Shown: positions 27,251 through 35,682, counted from the first letter of the stretch. The stretch is DNA of 64,000 nucleotides from Paenibacillus sp. Soil787 (GCF_001429545.1 NZ_LMSP01000023.1:147778-211777), one strand, 5' to 3'. Notes: generated by a model from the sequence alone, not told the origin. Made by a program: numbers and translations.

Positions 27251-27781
27251 TTAGGCTAATTGTTCCACGATGCGATCGGTGAGCGGATACACAAGCTCCT
27301 CTTCTAAGGTGAAATGTTTGAGCAGAATTAAGCAAGCTGTCATCAGTTCCGATGCCATCAAATGTAAAAACTCCTCATCTATCGGCACTTTCATCGCATT
27401 CACACCATCTACGAACGCTTGCACCACTCTTTTCGCCAAGTCATGATCCTGCTCTAAAACAGTCATGGAACGAGAGACAGACAACGCTGTTGTTGGATGT
27501 AAATAAGATTGCAGGAGAGGAAATAATTCTTTTTCTTCCCATTCCGAATGCTGTTCCAGCTCTTCAACAAGGGAGAGAATCAGATCTTGGAGTTCAATCA
27601 GCTTGCACATTCCTATTGAGCAATCCTCAAGGGAGTACAAGGAAGCAGCCATTGTTCGGATCCCGGAGAGCTGCTCACGCATCTGCACATGCTCCACTTT
27701 CAGACGCTCTACGAGCATTGGAAAATAGTCGGGATCCATCATGTACTCCCCATTCGTTCGAATGCTCAAACGGTCATTCAT
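27251..27781 (-). CDS. Hemerythrin HHE-domain protein
   Basis: A 176-residue four-helix protein. Metal-ligand candidates are spaced as in HHE proteins: RLKVEHVQM, ELEQHSEWEEKELFP, VLEQDHDLAKR and LLKHFTLEEELVYP. Such proteins bind a di-iron centre and act in oxygen, iron or nitric-oxide handling. It starts behind AAGGAGG. The neighbouring chemoreceptor is on the same strand but separated by a terminator, so they are probably not co-transcribed. Confidence 0.85.
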   Translation of the reverse strand: MNDRLSIRTNGEYMMDPDYFPMLVERLKVEHVQMREQLSGIRTMAASLYSLEDCSIGMCKLIELQDLILSLVEELEQHSEWEEKELFPLLQSYLHPTTALSVSRSMTVLEQDHDLAKRVVQAFVDGVNAMKVPIDEEFLHLMASELMTACLILLKHFTLEEELVYPLTDRIVEQLA

Positions 27782-27835
27782 TAGGCATCCTCCTTCGAGT
27801 TTTCTTTAGAAAACCTGCTTCACAAGCATAATAAA

Positions 27836-27880
27836 AGCTAACCCATTCCGCATTATCATTGTATGCGGGATGGGTTAGCT
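27836..27880 (-). terminator. Terminator of the chemoreceptor gene
   Basis: AGCTAACCCAT-CCGCAT pairs with ATGCGG-ATGGGTTAGCT. Read leftward, a TTTTATT tail follows. Confidence 0.8.
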
Positions 27881-27913
27881 AACATGCGAAGGAATTGTCT
27901 TAGAATCAAACCA

Positions 27914-30115
27914 TTACCGAATGCGGCTCTCCGTTAAATGAAACTGATTGACAAGCAGGAGCAGCGACTCCGTAATCGCGCCTACATCTCCCGTCGTTTG
28001 GCGTACGTGGAGCATATCCTGCAGGAGATCCTGCACGGTACGCTCAACCTCCGCCGAGATTTGGCGATTCTCCATGCTTACCGCCGCTACCTTCTCCATC
28101 AGCGCCACCACTTCATCCACCACTTGTGTCTTCATGGTGTCGTGCGCGTTCGCACCGCTTAGAATCTCAGATGCTGCCGCGACAATTTGCGTCCCCTCCA
28201 GAACAACCTTGGTGCCTTCTTCCATCGAGATGAAGGCTTCATTCGCGTGTCGTTCAATATGCTCAATGGTATAATTGATTTCCATTGTCGACTTTTTAGT
28301 CATATCAGCCAACTTGCGAATCTCTCCGGCCACAACTGCGAAGCCCTTCCCGTGTTCACCTACCCTCGCGGCTTCAATGGAAGCATTCAGGGAAAGCAGA
28401 TTGGTTTGAGCAGAAATCTCTTCGATGACCTTGAGCAGCTTCGGAATTTCTTGCGTCGTTTGTAGAAAAGTTTGAATGGTACGATTCGTTTCCGCTACTT
28501 TCGCCGAAATATGATTCATCTTTTCGCCAATACGGTCCACTTCATCCTGCGCCACAGCAATTTGACCCGAAGCCTTCTCTTCCAATTCGCGCAGTTTCCC
28601 GCTCATATTCTGCGTCACATCCTTCGCAACATCGATGTCCTTGAGCTGATCACGCAGCGAACGAATCATATCATGGATCTTGGTGCTCATGCGTCCAGTC
28701 GACTGTTCCGTTGAACCCGTTGATTCATTCATTCGTTCCTGGCTTAGCTGAACTTCAGCCGCTGCTTGTTTCACCTGCAGCATAATCCCCTCAAGGGAAT
28801 CGATCATATTATTAATCCACTTCGCCAATTCCCGCGTCTCATCGCCAGCGAACTCCTGCACTTGCAGACGTTGTGTCAAATCTCCGCTGCCCTCTGCGTT
28901 AATGCGGATGAACTTATTCATTTGCGCGAGCTGCCTTACGATCGGCCTGCTGCCTTTTTGCCTTATAATGCTTGCGCCTATTCCTCCATATACAAGACTT
29001 ACAGCTGCCATAATTACGGATCCCCATCTACTAGAAACATGTCCATTTAGCAGCCAAAAGCCCCCTGCCGATAGTAATATATAACCTACAATGAACCGCA
29101 GCTGCAGCTTGAGCAATTTCCAGTCGATACTGCGAATCCGGTATACCTCTTCTAGATCGCCCTCACACATCATCCCCCAAACATCTGGGCAATGTGGAAG
29201 TTGGAAGGTAACACCTTTGCCAATGACAGAAATATGCCGATAATCGGAATAACCTGGAAACTCCACGAATAGGTTATGTCCCTTTGCAATCGTTCCCGCG
29301 ACCCCCGGATGAAGCTGTCCCGTTGCCGGATCCGTGAAAATGAGCTCAAGCTCCGTATGCTCCTTTACACCGACAATGCCGTAATCTGTGCGTACACCTT
29401 CTTTTAAATTGTCACCATGGGTAAAGGTAAGATCCTCAAAACGACTGCGAGATAACGCTGTGCCTGGGGCAATCTGTTTATTTAACACAGGCTTCGCCAT
29501 AAATAAATAATTATCTCCGGAGTCCGGATACACATGTCCTGACTCACGCTGGATCAGATCGCCGAGCACATCGTTAGGGACACGCCCGCAAATAGCCCCT
29601 TTCCATATTCCGTTCACCATGATAGGAGCAATAAAAGCAAGTGTCATAGCATCGTGAAACGGCGAAGTGCTTGGACCTAGCTTTAATGTAAGAGGATCGG
29701 AATAAGGTCCGAATAAGCATTTCTTGCCTTTACGCGCTTCCTCTAGCCCTTTTGTAAGTTCACTTCCTGAATCATAAGATTTCCCAACATGAGTTGGGAA
29801 CGTGGAGTATATTACCGCTGCCTTCTCATTCACTATGAAGATCTCCGATAAATCAGTCCCGCTCTTTAACGAAGCTGCCAGCAGCCGCCCAACCATCGAG
29901 TCATCTTGTGTCGTTGGTCCAGATTCAGAATCAGAGAGTTGCTCGAGCAGTCGATCCAAATTGGACCAATAGGCCTCTGCCCAACTTCGTAAAATTTCAT
30001 TTCTCGTATGCGCAATCCCTTCGAAGATATGTTCCACATCTTCCTTGAGGTGACGATTCAAACGATACGACCACCACAAAGGCAGACCTTTTCGAAATCC
30101 CAGCCAATCAAACAT
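27914..30115 (-). CDS. Methyl-accepting chemotaxis protein
   Basis: A 733-residue chemoreceptor. It opens with a cytoplasmic-looking region containing GLPLWWSYRLNR and a Cache-like ligand segment with IFIVNEKAAVIYSTFPTHVG, then two closely spaced membrane segments in the middle (LRFIVGYILLSAGGFWLL and WGSVIMAAVSLVYGGIG), a HAMP-like stretch, and a long signalling coil ending in the kinase-contact hairpin EISAQTNLLSLNASIEAARV. The N-terminal sensor precedes both membrane segments, so the sensor may be cytoplasmic. I start at ATG 30115 behind AGGGGG; an upstream GTG lies too close to that site. No chemotaxis genes adjoin it. Confidence 0.88.
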   Translation of the reverse strand: MFDWLGFRKGLPLWWSYRLNRHLKEDVEHIFEGIAHTRNEILRSWAEAYWSNLDRLLEQLSDSESGPTTQDDSMVGRLLAASLKSGTDLSEIFIVNEKAAVIYSTFPTHVGKSYDSGSELTKGLEEARKGKKCLFGPYSDPLTLKLGPSTSPFHDAMTLAFIAPIMVNGIWKGAICGRVPNDVLGDLIQRESGHVYPDSGDNYLFMAKPVLNKQIAPGTALSRSRFEDLTFTHGDNLKEGVRTDYGIVGVKEHTELELIFTDPATGQLHPGVAGTIAKGHNLFVEFPGYSDYRHISVIGKGVTFQLPHCPDVWGMMCEGDLEEVYRIRSIDWKLLKLQLRFIVGYILLSAGGFWLLNGHVSSRWGSVIMAAVSLVYGGIGASIIRQKGSRPIVRQLAQMNKFIRINAEGSGDLTQRLQVQEFAGDETRELAKWINNMIDSLEGIMLQVKQAAAEVQLSQERMNESTGSTEQSTGRMSTKIHDMIRSLRDQLKDIDVAKDVTQNMSGKLRELEEKASGQIAVAQDEVDRIGEKMNHISAKVAETNRTIQTFLQTTQEIPKLLKVIEEISAQTNLLSLNASIEAARVGEHGKGFAVVAGEIRKLADMTKKSTMEINYTIEHIERHANEAFISMEEGTKVVLEGTQIVAAASEILSGANAHDTMKTQVVDEVVALMEKVAAVSMENRQISAEVERTVQDLLQDMLHVRQTTGDVGAITESLLLLVNQFHLTESRIR

Positions 30116-30287
30116 ACCCCATCCCCCTATATTCACAATTCATATGTGACTTTATATAACATCTGCTTATTCGACATTTTATAGCTGATTCCAACGTAAA
30201 GCAAGATAAAAACAGAAAATTCTTGAAATTTTTAACTACTTGATCTATTCACGCATTTCTTGTCAGTTAATTTATGTGTCATATATA

Positions 30288-30316
30288 TTGACATAATTTT
30301 CTGAAAAATTTACAAT
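30288..30316 (+). promoter_or_regulatory. Sigma-A promoter of the ATP-grasp operon
   Basis: TTGACA (30288-30293) and TACAAT (30311-30316) with a 17-bp spacer. The -35 box is the right half of a dyad, TGTCA-N7-TGACA (30277-30293), that could bind a repressor. Confidence 0.8.
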
Positions 30317-30347
30317 GTAATAAAAAACAATGCTTTTTCATCAGTAC

Positions 30348-30366
30348 GTGTTATATTATCTAACAC
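30348..30366 (+). promoter_or_regulatory. Palindrome in the 5' leader of the ATP-grasp operon
   Basis: GTGTTA-tattatc-TAACAC, perfect 6-bp arms, about 25-45 bp after the expected transcription start. It is a possible operator. Confidence 0.45.
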
Positions 30367-30394
30367 AATATGAGAACTTAGATCAGAAAGGAGG

Positions 30395-30457
30395 CCTGGT
30401 TTCTGCTTCGGGCCCTTAACCTAACGTAGCTTCCGAAAGCATAGCTTAGAAACCAGG
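30395..30457 (+). promoter_or_regulatory. Leader hairpin that covers the ribosome site of the ATP-grasp gene
   Basis: CCTGGTTTCT (30395-30404) is perfectly complementary to AGAAACCAGG (30448-30457). The right arm contains most of the AGGAG site (30455-30459) used by the ATG at 30465, so the closed stem would block translation. The 43-nt interior holds shorter hairpins. A second, unblocked AAAGGAGG lies just before the left arm with no start codon after it. Confidence 0.6.
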
Positions 30458-30464
30458 AGCTGCG

Positions 30465-31922
30465 ATGTCCAAACCTGAGAATCTGGTCACCACCCCCTAT
30501 GATCCCCGTCCTTTTTTTGATGAGATGTTTGTGAACTCATATTCGGTAAGATCACATTATCAAAATATTTTCCTTCAGTTCATGTCCATGAAGGCGGGGA
30601 ATTTGAGCAAGCGCCAGACGGCCACCATGAAACGCATGATGGAAGAAGGAATTACGTTTACACTCTACAGTCCTGATCAAGCGGAAGCATTGGAACGAAC
30701 CATCCCCTTCGATCCGATCCCACGAATTATTCCACGGGATGAATGGCTCAAGCTAGAACGAGGGCTTCAACAGCGCGTTAAGGCGCTTAATCTATTTCTT
30801 AAGGATATTTATCATGACCAGTGCATCTTAAAGGAAGGCATTATCCCTAGGAAAATGGTGCTTTCCAACTGTTATTTCCGACCTGAAATGATGCGTTTAT
30901 CCATTCCGAATGATGTGTACGTAACCGTATCAGGTATCGATTTAATACGTGATGAGCATGGCGAATATTTCGTTCTGGAGGATAATCTGCGATCACCTTC
31001 AGGCTTCTCCTACTTGTACAAAAGCCGTTCCATTATGACGCACTTATTCCCTGAGCTCGTTTTCAACCATTCGATCCAAGATATTGAGCATAGCTTAAAT
31101 GTATTTCTATCCGCACTGCGCAGGCTAAGCCCTTCGGGTAAATCCGATCCTGTCATTGGCTTACTGACCCCAGGCTGTTACAATTCGGCTTACTTCGAAC
31201 ATACGTTCCTTTCCCAGCAAATGGGCATACAGCTTGTAGAAGGACACGATCTCGTCGTCATTGATCATAAAGTATATATTCGCGGGATCAAGGGACTCCG
31301 CCAAATCGATGTCTTATACCGAAGAATCGACGACGATTTCTTGGATCCGCTCGCTTTTGATCCGAACTCGATGTTAGGTGTCGCCGGGATCATGAATGCC
31401 TATCGTGCGGGTAATATTAACATCGTGAATGCCCCCGGAACAGGCGTGGCTGATGATAAAGCCATTTATGCCTATGTTCCAGACATGATTCGATACTATT
31501 TGAACGAAGAACCTATTTTGAATAATGTGCCTACTTATATCCTTTCTAGACCGGAAGAATGTGATCATGTACTTCAGCATCTAGATGAAATGGTTGTTAA
31601 GGAAACATCGCTCTCTGGCGGCTACGGTATGCTCATCGGGCCTTCGGCCTCAGAGAGTGAGTTGGCTGACTTTCGGCTTAAAATTATAGCGAATCCTGAT
31701 CGCTATATCGCTCAACCAACGATCCAGCTTTCCAGAGCTCCTGTCATGATGGACGGTCAAATGGCAGCGCGGCATATCGATCTCCGGGCCTTCGTCATCG
31801 CTGGCGAGAGCATTCAGGTTATACCTGGCGGACTCACTCGGGTAGCGCTGAAAGAAGGTTCACTTGTGGTGAACTCCTCACAGGGCGGGGGATGCAAGGA
31901 CACTTGGGTCACTAATTCGTAG
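30465..31922 (+). CDS. Circularly permuted ATP-grasp protein (type 2, DUF404/DUF407)
   Basis: A 485-residue member of the circularly permuted ATP-grasp family, predicted to make amide bonds using ATP. Family marks are YDPRPFFDEMFVN near the start, LKDIYHDQCILKEGIIPRK, FVLEDNLRSPSGFSYLY, IDVLYRRIDDDFLDPLAF and VVKETSLSGGYGMLIGPSAS near the ATP site, with RHIDLRAFVI and GLTRVALKEGS at the end. It leads an operon with alpha-E and transglutaminase proteins. Comparative genomics has linked this trio to synthesis and processing of small peptides; the product is unknown. Translation may be gated by the leader hairpin. Confidence 0.9.
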   Translation: MSKPENLVTTPYDPRPFFDEMFVNSYSVRSHYQNIFLQFMSMKAGNLSKRQTATMKRMMEEGITFTLYSPDQAEALERTIPFDPIPRIIPRDEWLKLERGLQQRVKALNLFLKDIYHDQCILKEGIIPRKMVLSNCYFRPEMMRLSIPNDVYVTVSGIDLIRDEHGEYFVLEDNLRSPSGFSYLYKSRSIMTHLFPELVFNHSIQDIEHSLNVFLSALRRLSPSGKSDPVIGLLTPGCYNSAYFEHTFLSQQMGIQLVEGHDLVVIDHKVYIRGIKGLRQIDVLYRRIDDDFLDPLAFDPNSMLGVAGIMNAYRAGNINIVNAPGTGVADDKAIYAYVPDMIRYYLNEEPILNNVPTYILSRPEECDHVLQHLDEMVVKETSLSGGYGMLIGPSASESELADFRLKIIANPDRYIAQPTIQLSRAPVMMDGQMAARHIDLRAFVIAGESIQVIPGGLTRVALKEGSLVVNSSQGGGCKDTWVTNS

Positions 31923-31952
31923 AGTAACAAATATAGATTGGAGGCCAGCGAT

Positions 31953-32912
31953 ATGGTGATGATGGGACGTACAGCGGAAGCATTATTCTGGATCGGCAGG
32001 TATACGGAAAGAACAGAGAATCACGCAAGGCTAATCGACGTGTATTATCATATTCGCGAGGAGAAGGAGACTAGCAGCGAGCAATCGTGGAGCCGATTAA
32101 TTGATACGATTGGTGATCGTGCCGCATTTACTGAGCAGTACGGGAGCTTCACCGAGCAGCATGTCCTCCAGTATATTACACTCGATAAAAATAATTCGAA
32201 TTCATTGCTCGCTTGCACCAACCATGCTCGCTCCAATCTTCGAAATATCCGCGAGAAAATGCCGGCTGAGCTGTGGGATATTATGAATGGCTTGTATCTG
32301 TGGCTAAAAGAAAAAGAAGTGCGAGATATCACAAACGATTCACCACATTTGTTCTATCGTTTCATTCGCGACACCTTGTCGATGTTTCAAGGGGCGGCCA
32401 CATCCATCATGCCGCGTCAAAATGAATGGCATTTCGTGGAAGCCGGAAGATATTTGGAGCGAGCAGAGAACTTGCTGCGCTTGCTCCAATCCTTATGTCA
32501 TGATTACGCTAGGGAAGACCTCTCTTCTTACCCGCTTATGCTGTCCGTATTGAAGTCGGTTAGCGGTTATGAATCGTATCGCAGGGAACATGCAGACACA
32601 GTAAATCTAAGCAGCATTATCAAATTTCTGATGCTTCACGAATCATTTCCACGCTCGGTTAACTTCTCTTTCCAATCCTTGGAGCGTTCCTTGCAGGGCA
32701 TTCAATTGGAGGACCCCGATTTAAACCTCGCTGTATACAGGCTTGCTAAGCTAGCGGGGAAAGTAAAGGCTAATCTTGCTTGCATGGACGAAGAGGATAT
32801 TTTATCCGGCAAATTGGAAATGACGTTAAGTGCACTTCGGGAATCCTGTAACGTGATGGGGCTAAGGATGTCCAAAGTCTTTTTTCCCTCCCGGGAAGAG
32901 GTCATCGCATGA
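31953..32912 (+). CDS. Alpha-E domain protein (DUF403)
   Basis: A 319-residue all-helical protein of the alpha-E family, seen almost only beside circularly permuted ATP-grasp genes. Signatures are LFWIGRYTERTENHARLIDV at the start, NLRNIREKMPAELWDIMN and FVEAGRYLERAENLLRLLQ. Its activity has not been shown; a scaffold or partner role in peptide ligation is the standing inference. I start at ATG 31953 with TTGGAGG 8 nt upstream; an in-frame TTG at 31938 is part of that site. It follows the ATP-grasp gene by 30 bp and overlaps the next gene. Confidence 0.88.
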   Translation: MVMMGRTAEALFWIGRYTERTENHARLIDVYYHIREEKETSSEQSWSRLIDTIGDRAAFTEQYGSFTEQHVLQYITLDKNNSNSLLACTNHARSNLRNIREKMPAELWDIMNGLYLWLKEKEVRDITNDSPHLFYRFIRDTLSMFQGAATSIMPRQNEWHFVEAGRYLERAENLLRLLQSLCHDYAREDLSSYPLMLSVLKSVSGYESYRREHADTVNLSSIIKFLMLHESFPRSVNFSFQSLERSLQGIQLEDPDLNLAVYRLAKLAGKVKANLACMDEEDILSGKLEMTLSALRESCNVMGLRMSKVFFPSREEVIA

Positions 32913-33772
32913 AGAAGCTGGAGATTACGCATATCACACGTTATTCCTACAACGGTACAGCGCAGGACAGTGTCAATGAAGTTCGTTTAACGCCTCTCAC
33001 TGACACTCGGCAAGCCTGTTATGAACACTCTATCACCACGGAGCCTGCTTCAGCTTTCTTTACGTACTCGGATTTTTTTCATAATCGCGTACATGCTTTT
33101 ACCGTCAATAAACTTCATCGCGAGCTAACGATTAAAATGGTATCCACTGTCGTCACGAACGACAACGATAACATCCCGTCAAGCGTCGCCTCTCCCTTAG
33201 AGGAGAAAGCAATGAGACTTAGCGATGACTTCCAAAATCAGCATGCGGAGTACTTGCTGCCTACTAGTTATACAGGATTGACCCCTGAACTCAAGGCTTA
33301 CTCAGATGCCATTTTCGATCAAAATGTAAGTTTATACGAGCTACTGCGTACGATCTACACAACGATTCATCGCGACTTCACCTATGATCCCTCAGCCACT
33401 TCCGTGCAGACCACCGTTGGAGAAATGCTTCAATTTAAGCGGGGGGTTTGTCAGGACTACTCTCATTTCATGATCGCCATTTGCCGAGATAAAGGGATTC
33501 CTGCTAGGTACGTTAGCGGTTATCATTTTGTTGGCGATCTTCAAGGAGGCAGCACGGAATTTACCCAAGCCTCCCATGCATGGGTGGAGTGCCTGATTCC
33601 GGGAACGGGTTGGTTCGGCTACGATCCTACGAACAACTGTGAGGTCAATTGGCGCTATATTAAGCTCGGCCACGGCCGCGACTACAATGATATCGTTCCG
33701 GTCAAAGGCGTCTATCGCGGTGCTGGTCAGCAAGATCTGGAAGTCATAGTTGATGTAAAGCTGATTGAGTAG
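32909..33772 (+). CDS. Transglutaminase-like cysteine protease/amidase
   Basis: A 287-residue protein with an N-terminal beta-rich region (ITHITRYSYNGTAQDSVNEV) and a transglutaminase core. The catalytic Cys is in LQFKRGVCQDYSHFMIAICR, the His in SHAWVECLIPGTGWFGYDP and the Asp in that last segment. Such proteins more often cut than cross-link amide bonds in bacteria. The ATG overlaps the alpha-E stop by 4 nt, so the three genes form one translationally coupled unit. No signal peptide is visible, so it acts in the cytosol, probably trimming or modifying the ATP-grasp product (inference). Confidence 0.9.
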   Translation: MKKLEITHITRYSYNGTAQDSVNEVRLTPLTDTRQACYEHSITTEPASAFFTYSDFFHNRVHAFTVNKLHRELTIKMVSTVVTNDNDNIPSSVASPLEEKAMRLSDDFQNQHAEYLLPTSYTGLTPELKAYSDAIFDQNVSLYELLRTIYTTIHRDFTYDPSATSVQTTVGEMLQFKRGVCQDYSHFMIAICRDKGIPARYVSGYHFVGDLQGGSTEFTQASHAWVECLIPGTGWFGYDPTNNCEVNWRYIKLGHGRDYNDIVPVKGVYRGAGQQDLEVIVDVKLIE

Positions 33773-33841
33773 TTCCTTCCAAGTGTGATTTAGCGTTGCT
33801 GCCCCGCTTCACCCCCCCTCTTTTTTCCACAGAAAGTATAA

Positions 33842-33915
33842 GTTTTCGGTCTCCGAAAACCGCTTTCTTATTGGCGATAAAACCATATATAGGGATCTTT
33901 GGTCGGAGACCAAAG
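33842..33915 (+). other. Pair of tight hairpins with complementary cores
   Basis: GTTTTCGG-tct-CCGAAAAC (33842-33860) and CTTTGGTC-gga-GACCAAAG (33897-33915), each an 8-bp stem with a 3-nt loop, 36 bp apart. The 9-mer GGTCTCCGA in the first is the exact reverse complement of TCGGAGACC in the second, so the two can also pair with each other. It lies just after the transglutaminase gene. Confidence 0.6.
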
Positions 33916-33997
33916 TATCTCCTTATTAAACGCGGTCGCTCATCATTGAATGACCTCGATAAAGGTTTTCTCATCCCCTTTTGGCACGGACCATGTA

Positions 33998-34030
33998 TTT
34001 AGTGTAAAATGGTGTCTAAGCTACACTAAA
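33998..34030 (+). promoter_or_regulatory. Perfect 9-bp inverted repeat before the coiled-coil gene
   Basis: TTTAGTGTA (33998-34006) and TACACTAAA (34022-34030), 15 bp apart. The left arm runs into GTAAAAT, a possible -10, so a regulator bound here would cover the promoter of the 34049 gene. Confidence 0.5.
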
Positions 34031-34048
34031 CTGCTAAGAGGTGTTTGA

Positions 34049-34360
34049 ATGGCTATAAGTTTCACTCTATCTATCATAAATCGTTTAAAAAAAGAAATTA
34101 CTGAAACTCAACAAAGAAGTATCGACGAACAGAAAAAAAAGGAAAAAGCACTTTCAAAAATAAATCAATTACAAAGGGATATTAAAATAAGTTCTTCACC
34201 CAGCGATTTAAGCAGCAAGATGTCTCGACTCAGTAAATTAAAAGATGAGATTAATAAAATCAACCTTTTACAAGTTGAATTATCCAAACAACTGGTTGTT
34301 AAGAATGTTGCGCTTAAAAAGCAGATTTCTAAAGAACAACAACAGGAGAGCGAAAACTAG
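34049..34360 (+). CDS. Small coiled-coil protein
   Basis: A 103-residue protein that is almost all charged helix: INRLKKEITETQQRS and QKKKEKALSKINQLQRDI, then a short break at SSSPSDLSSK, then a second coil to the end. Similar helical modules stand at the N-terminus of some larger defence-type effectors (for example TIR-domain proteins), but here the stop comes with no effector domain and none is visible downstream. It may be a free-standing adaptor or a truncated remnant. AGAGGTG lies about 6 nt before ATG. I cannot assign a function. Confidence 0.5.
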   Translation: MAISFTLSIINRLKKEITETQQRSIDEQKKKEKALSKINQLQRDIKISSSPSDLSSKMSRLSKLKDEINKINLLQVELSKQLVVKNVALKKQISKEQQQESEN

Positions 34361-34386
34361 ATCCCTATTATCACTCAGGGGCAAAT

Positions 34387-34428
34387 AAAAATGAGGCGGC
34401 GAGGCTACCCTTGCTATCTCATTTTTTT
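34387..34428. terminator. Terminator after the coiled-coil gene
   Basis: AAAATGAG/CTCATTTT outer stem with a wobble-rich inner stem and T7. It is similar to the one at 4972-5014. Confidence 0.7.
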
Positions 34429-34440
34429 GTTTTCTGTCGA

Positions 34441-34720
34441 TTGCAAGGAAAAAGTCACCTCTCGTTAGCGGAACGTCGAATCGCCTTAAAGAGTGGCTGC
34501 CAAGCATCGAAAGGGAACGTCGATTCGTTATTTCGGGAAATCTGCGGTAAAAATCAATTTAGGGGAACGTGAGTGCTCTATTTGATCAATATGAAGGATC
34601 CAGAGACAAAAAACCGCGAAATAACGCATCGTTGTTCCTCTTCCTCATGAATTCAGGTGTTTTTCGTCCAAATAGAGCATCGACGTTCCTTCAGCAAATT
34701 CCGGTTACCATTGTATAATG
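34441..34720. repeat. Dispersed GGAACGT repeat, copy B
   Basis: GGAACGT at 34470, 34514 and 34564; inverted GTTCC motifs near 34633 and 34684 (51 bp apart). It shares ATTTGATCAA, AAATAACGCATCG and the closing GGTTACCA with copy A. The rest of this gap, 34721-34972, shows no gene or clear signal. Confidence 0.75.
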
Positions 34721-34972
34721 GCAAAACATCCCAAAATGACTTTTTACACGAAAATGAATGGCGGCGGCCGTCAGGCCATGTTAGTTTGGGACAGTCCCTC
34801 AGCACTGAATAACACAAGAAATGCTACTGCCTAATTAGACCACGTTCATGCATTTATCAGACATACCCACGAAATATTTTTAAGTAAATAAAAGGAATTC
34901 AAGTTCATATGTGGAATTTAACATACAACATACATGATCGAGCTCGAAAGGATCAAATAGGGAGGCTTTCAG

Positions 34973-35212
34973 ATGAAATCGACAGGAATAGTGAGAAAAG
35001 TAGACGAGTTGGGCCGGATTGTTTTACCGATTGAGCTGCGGCGAACACTTCATATCGATATCGGTGACGCGATCGAGGTTTACGTCGATCCGGAACGCAT
35101 TACACTTAAGAAGTATATGCCAGCCTGTGTATTCTGCGGTAATTTCGAGGATATGACCTATTTCAAAGGCAAACTGGTCTGCAGCTCCTGTGTAGAAGAA
35201 ATTGTTGTATAG
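34973..35212 (+). CDS. AbrB-family transition-state regulator with Cys-rich tail
   Basis: A 79-residue DNA-binding protein. Residues 1-45 are a textbook AbrB swapped-hairpin domain (MKSTGIVRKVDELGRIVLPI, then ELRRTLHIDIGDAIEVYVD). The tail differs from Bacillus subtilis AbrB: CVFCGNFEDMTYF and LVCSSCVEE make a four-Cys knuckle that may bind zinc. AbrB proteins act as tetramers on AT-rich promoters during growth transition. It is monocistronic, with GGAGG before ATG and a terminator after. A paralogue with the same tail is at 55234. Confidence 0.9.
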   Translation: MKSTGIVRKVDELGRIVLPIELRRTLHIDIGDAIEVYVDPERITLKKYMPACVFCGNFEDMTYFKGKLVCSSCVEEIVV

Positions 35213-35245
35213 ATTCTGATTTCAGTTAAATTAGGATACAAAAAG

Positions 35246-35278
35246 GGCGTATAACTCTCATTTCGAGGGCTATACGCC
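35246..35278. terminator. Bidirectional terminator after the AbrB gene
   Basis: GGCGTATA and TATACGCC close a stem with partial inner pairing. T-rich sequence follows on the right and A4 precedes it. Confidence 0.75.
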
Positions 35279-35285
35279 TATATTT

Positions 35286-35561
35286 TTATTTAGAGCTAAA
35301 CCAAGAAAGTCCAATGGATATGAGAATGCCTGCTATCGCGATCCAAAATAAGTAGGAACGAAGTACACGTCCCAAACTCTTATCTTGCCGATCCAGCACA
35401 GCTTTCTTTCGAGAGCCGCTTTCTTGCGTCTCCCCATCTAACTCATCTGTCACTTGTGCGCGCCAATTAACGAATTGAAATCCAATTCCGCTAACCACAA
35501 TGGAAATCATGAGTAAAATCAAAGAACCCATAAACAGTTTGTCCGATATGGACTGCATCAT
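35286..35561 (-). CDS. Hypothetical membrane protein with two transmembrane segments
   Basis: A 91-residue protein with membrane helices at about residues 10-30 (FMGSLILLMISIVVSGIGF) and 68-87 (YLFWIAIAGILISIGLSW), joined by a charged loop of about 35 residues. AGAGAGG precedes the start; either of two adjacent ATG codons could be used. I do not recognise a family. Confidence 0.6.
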   Translation of the reverse strand: MMQSISDKLFMGSLILLMISIVVSGIGFQFVNWRAQVTDELDGETQESGSRKKAVLDRQDKSLGRVLRSYLFWIAIAGILISIGLSWFSSK

Positions 35562-35633
35562 GCATCTAACCTCTCTGTCTTCACCTATATAGTTCTTCTA
35601 TTATACTTCAAAACAATCTTTGAATACACACAA

Positions 35634-35666
35634 AAGCCCCAATCGAGTGAGAGTCGATTGAGGCTT
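35634..35666 (-). terminator. Terminator downstream of the peroxiredoxin fragment
   Basis: AAGCC-CAATCGA pairs with TCGATTG-GGCTT. Reading leftward, a GGCTTTTGT tail follows. Confidence 0.7.
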
Positions 35667-35682
35667 GTTTTATATTTGTGGC

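Noticed and set aside
28187..29050. Rightward frames over the chemoreceptor gene
   Set aside because: Antisense shadows without start signals.
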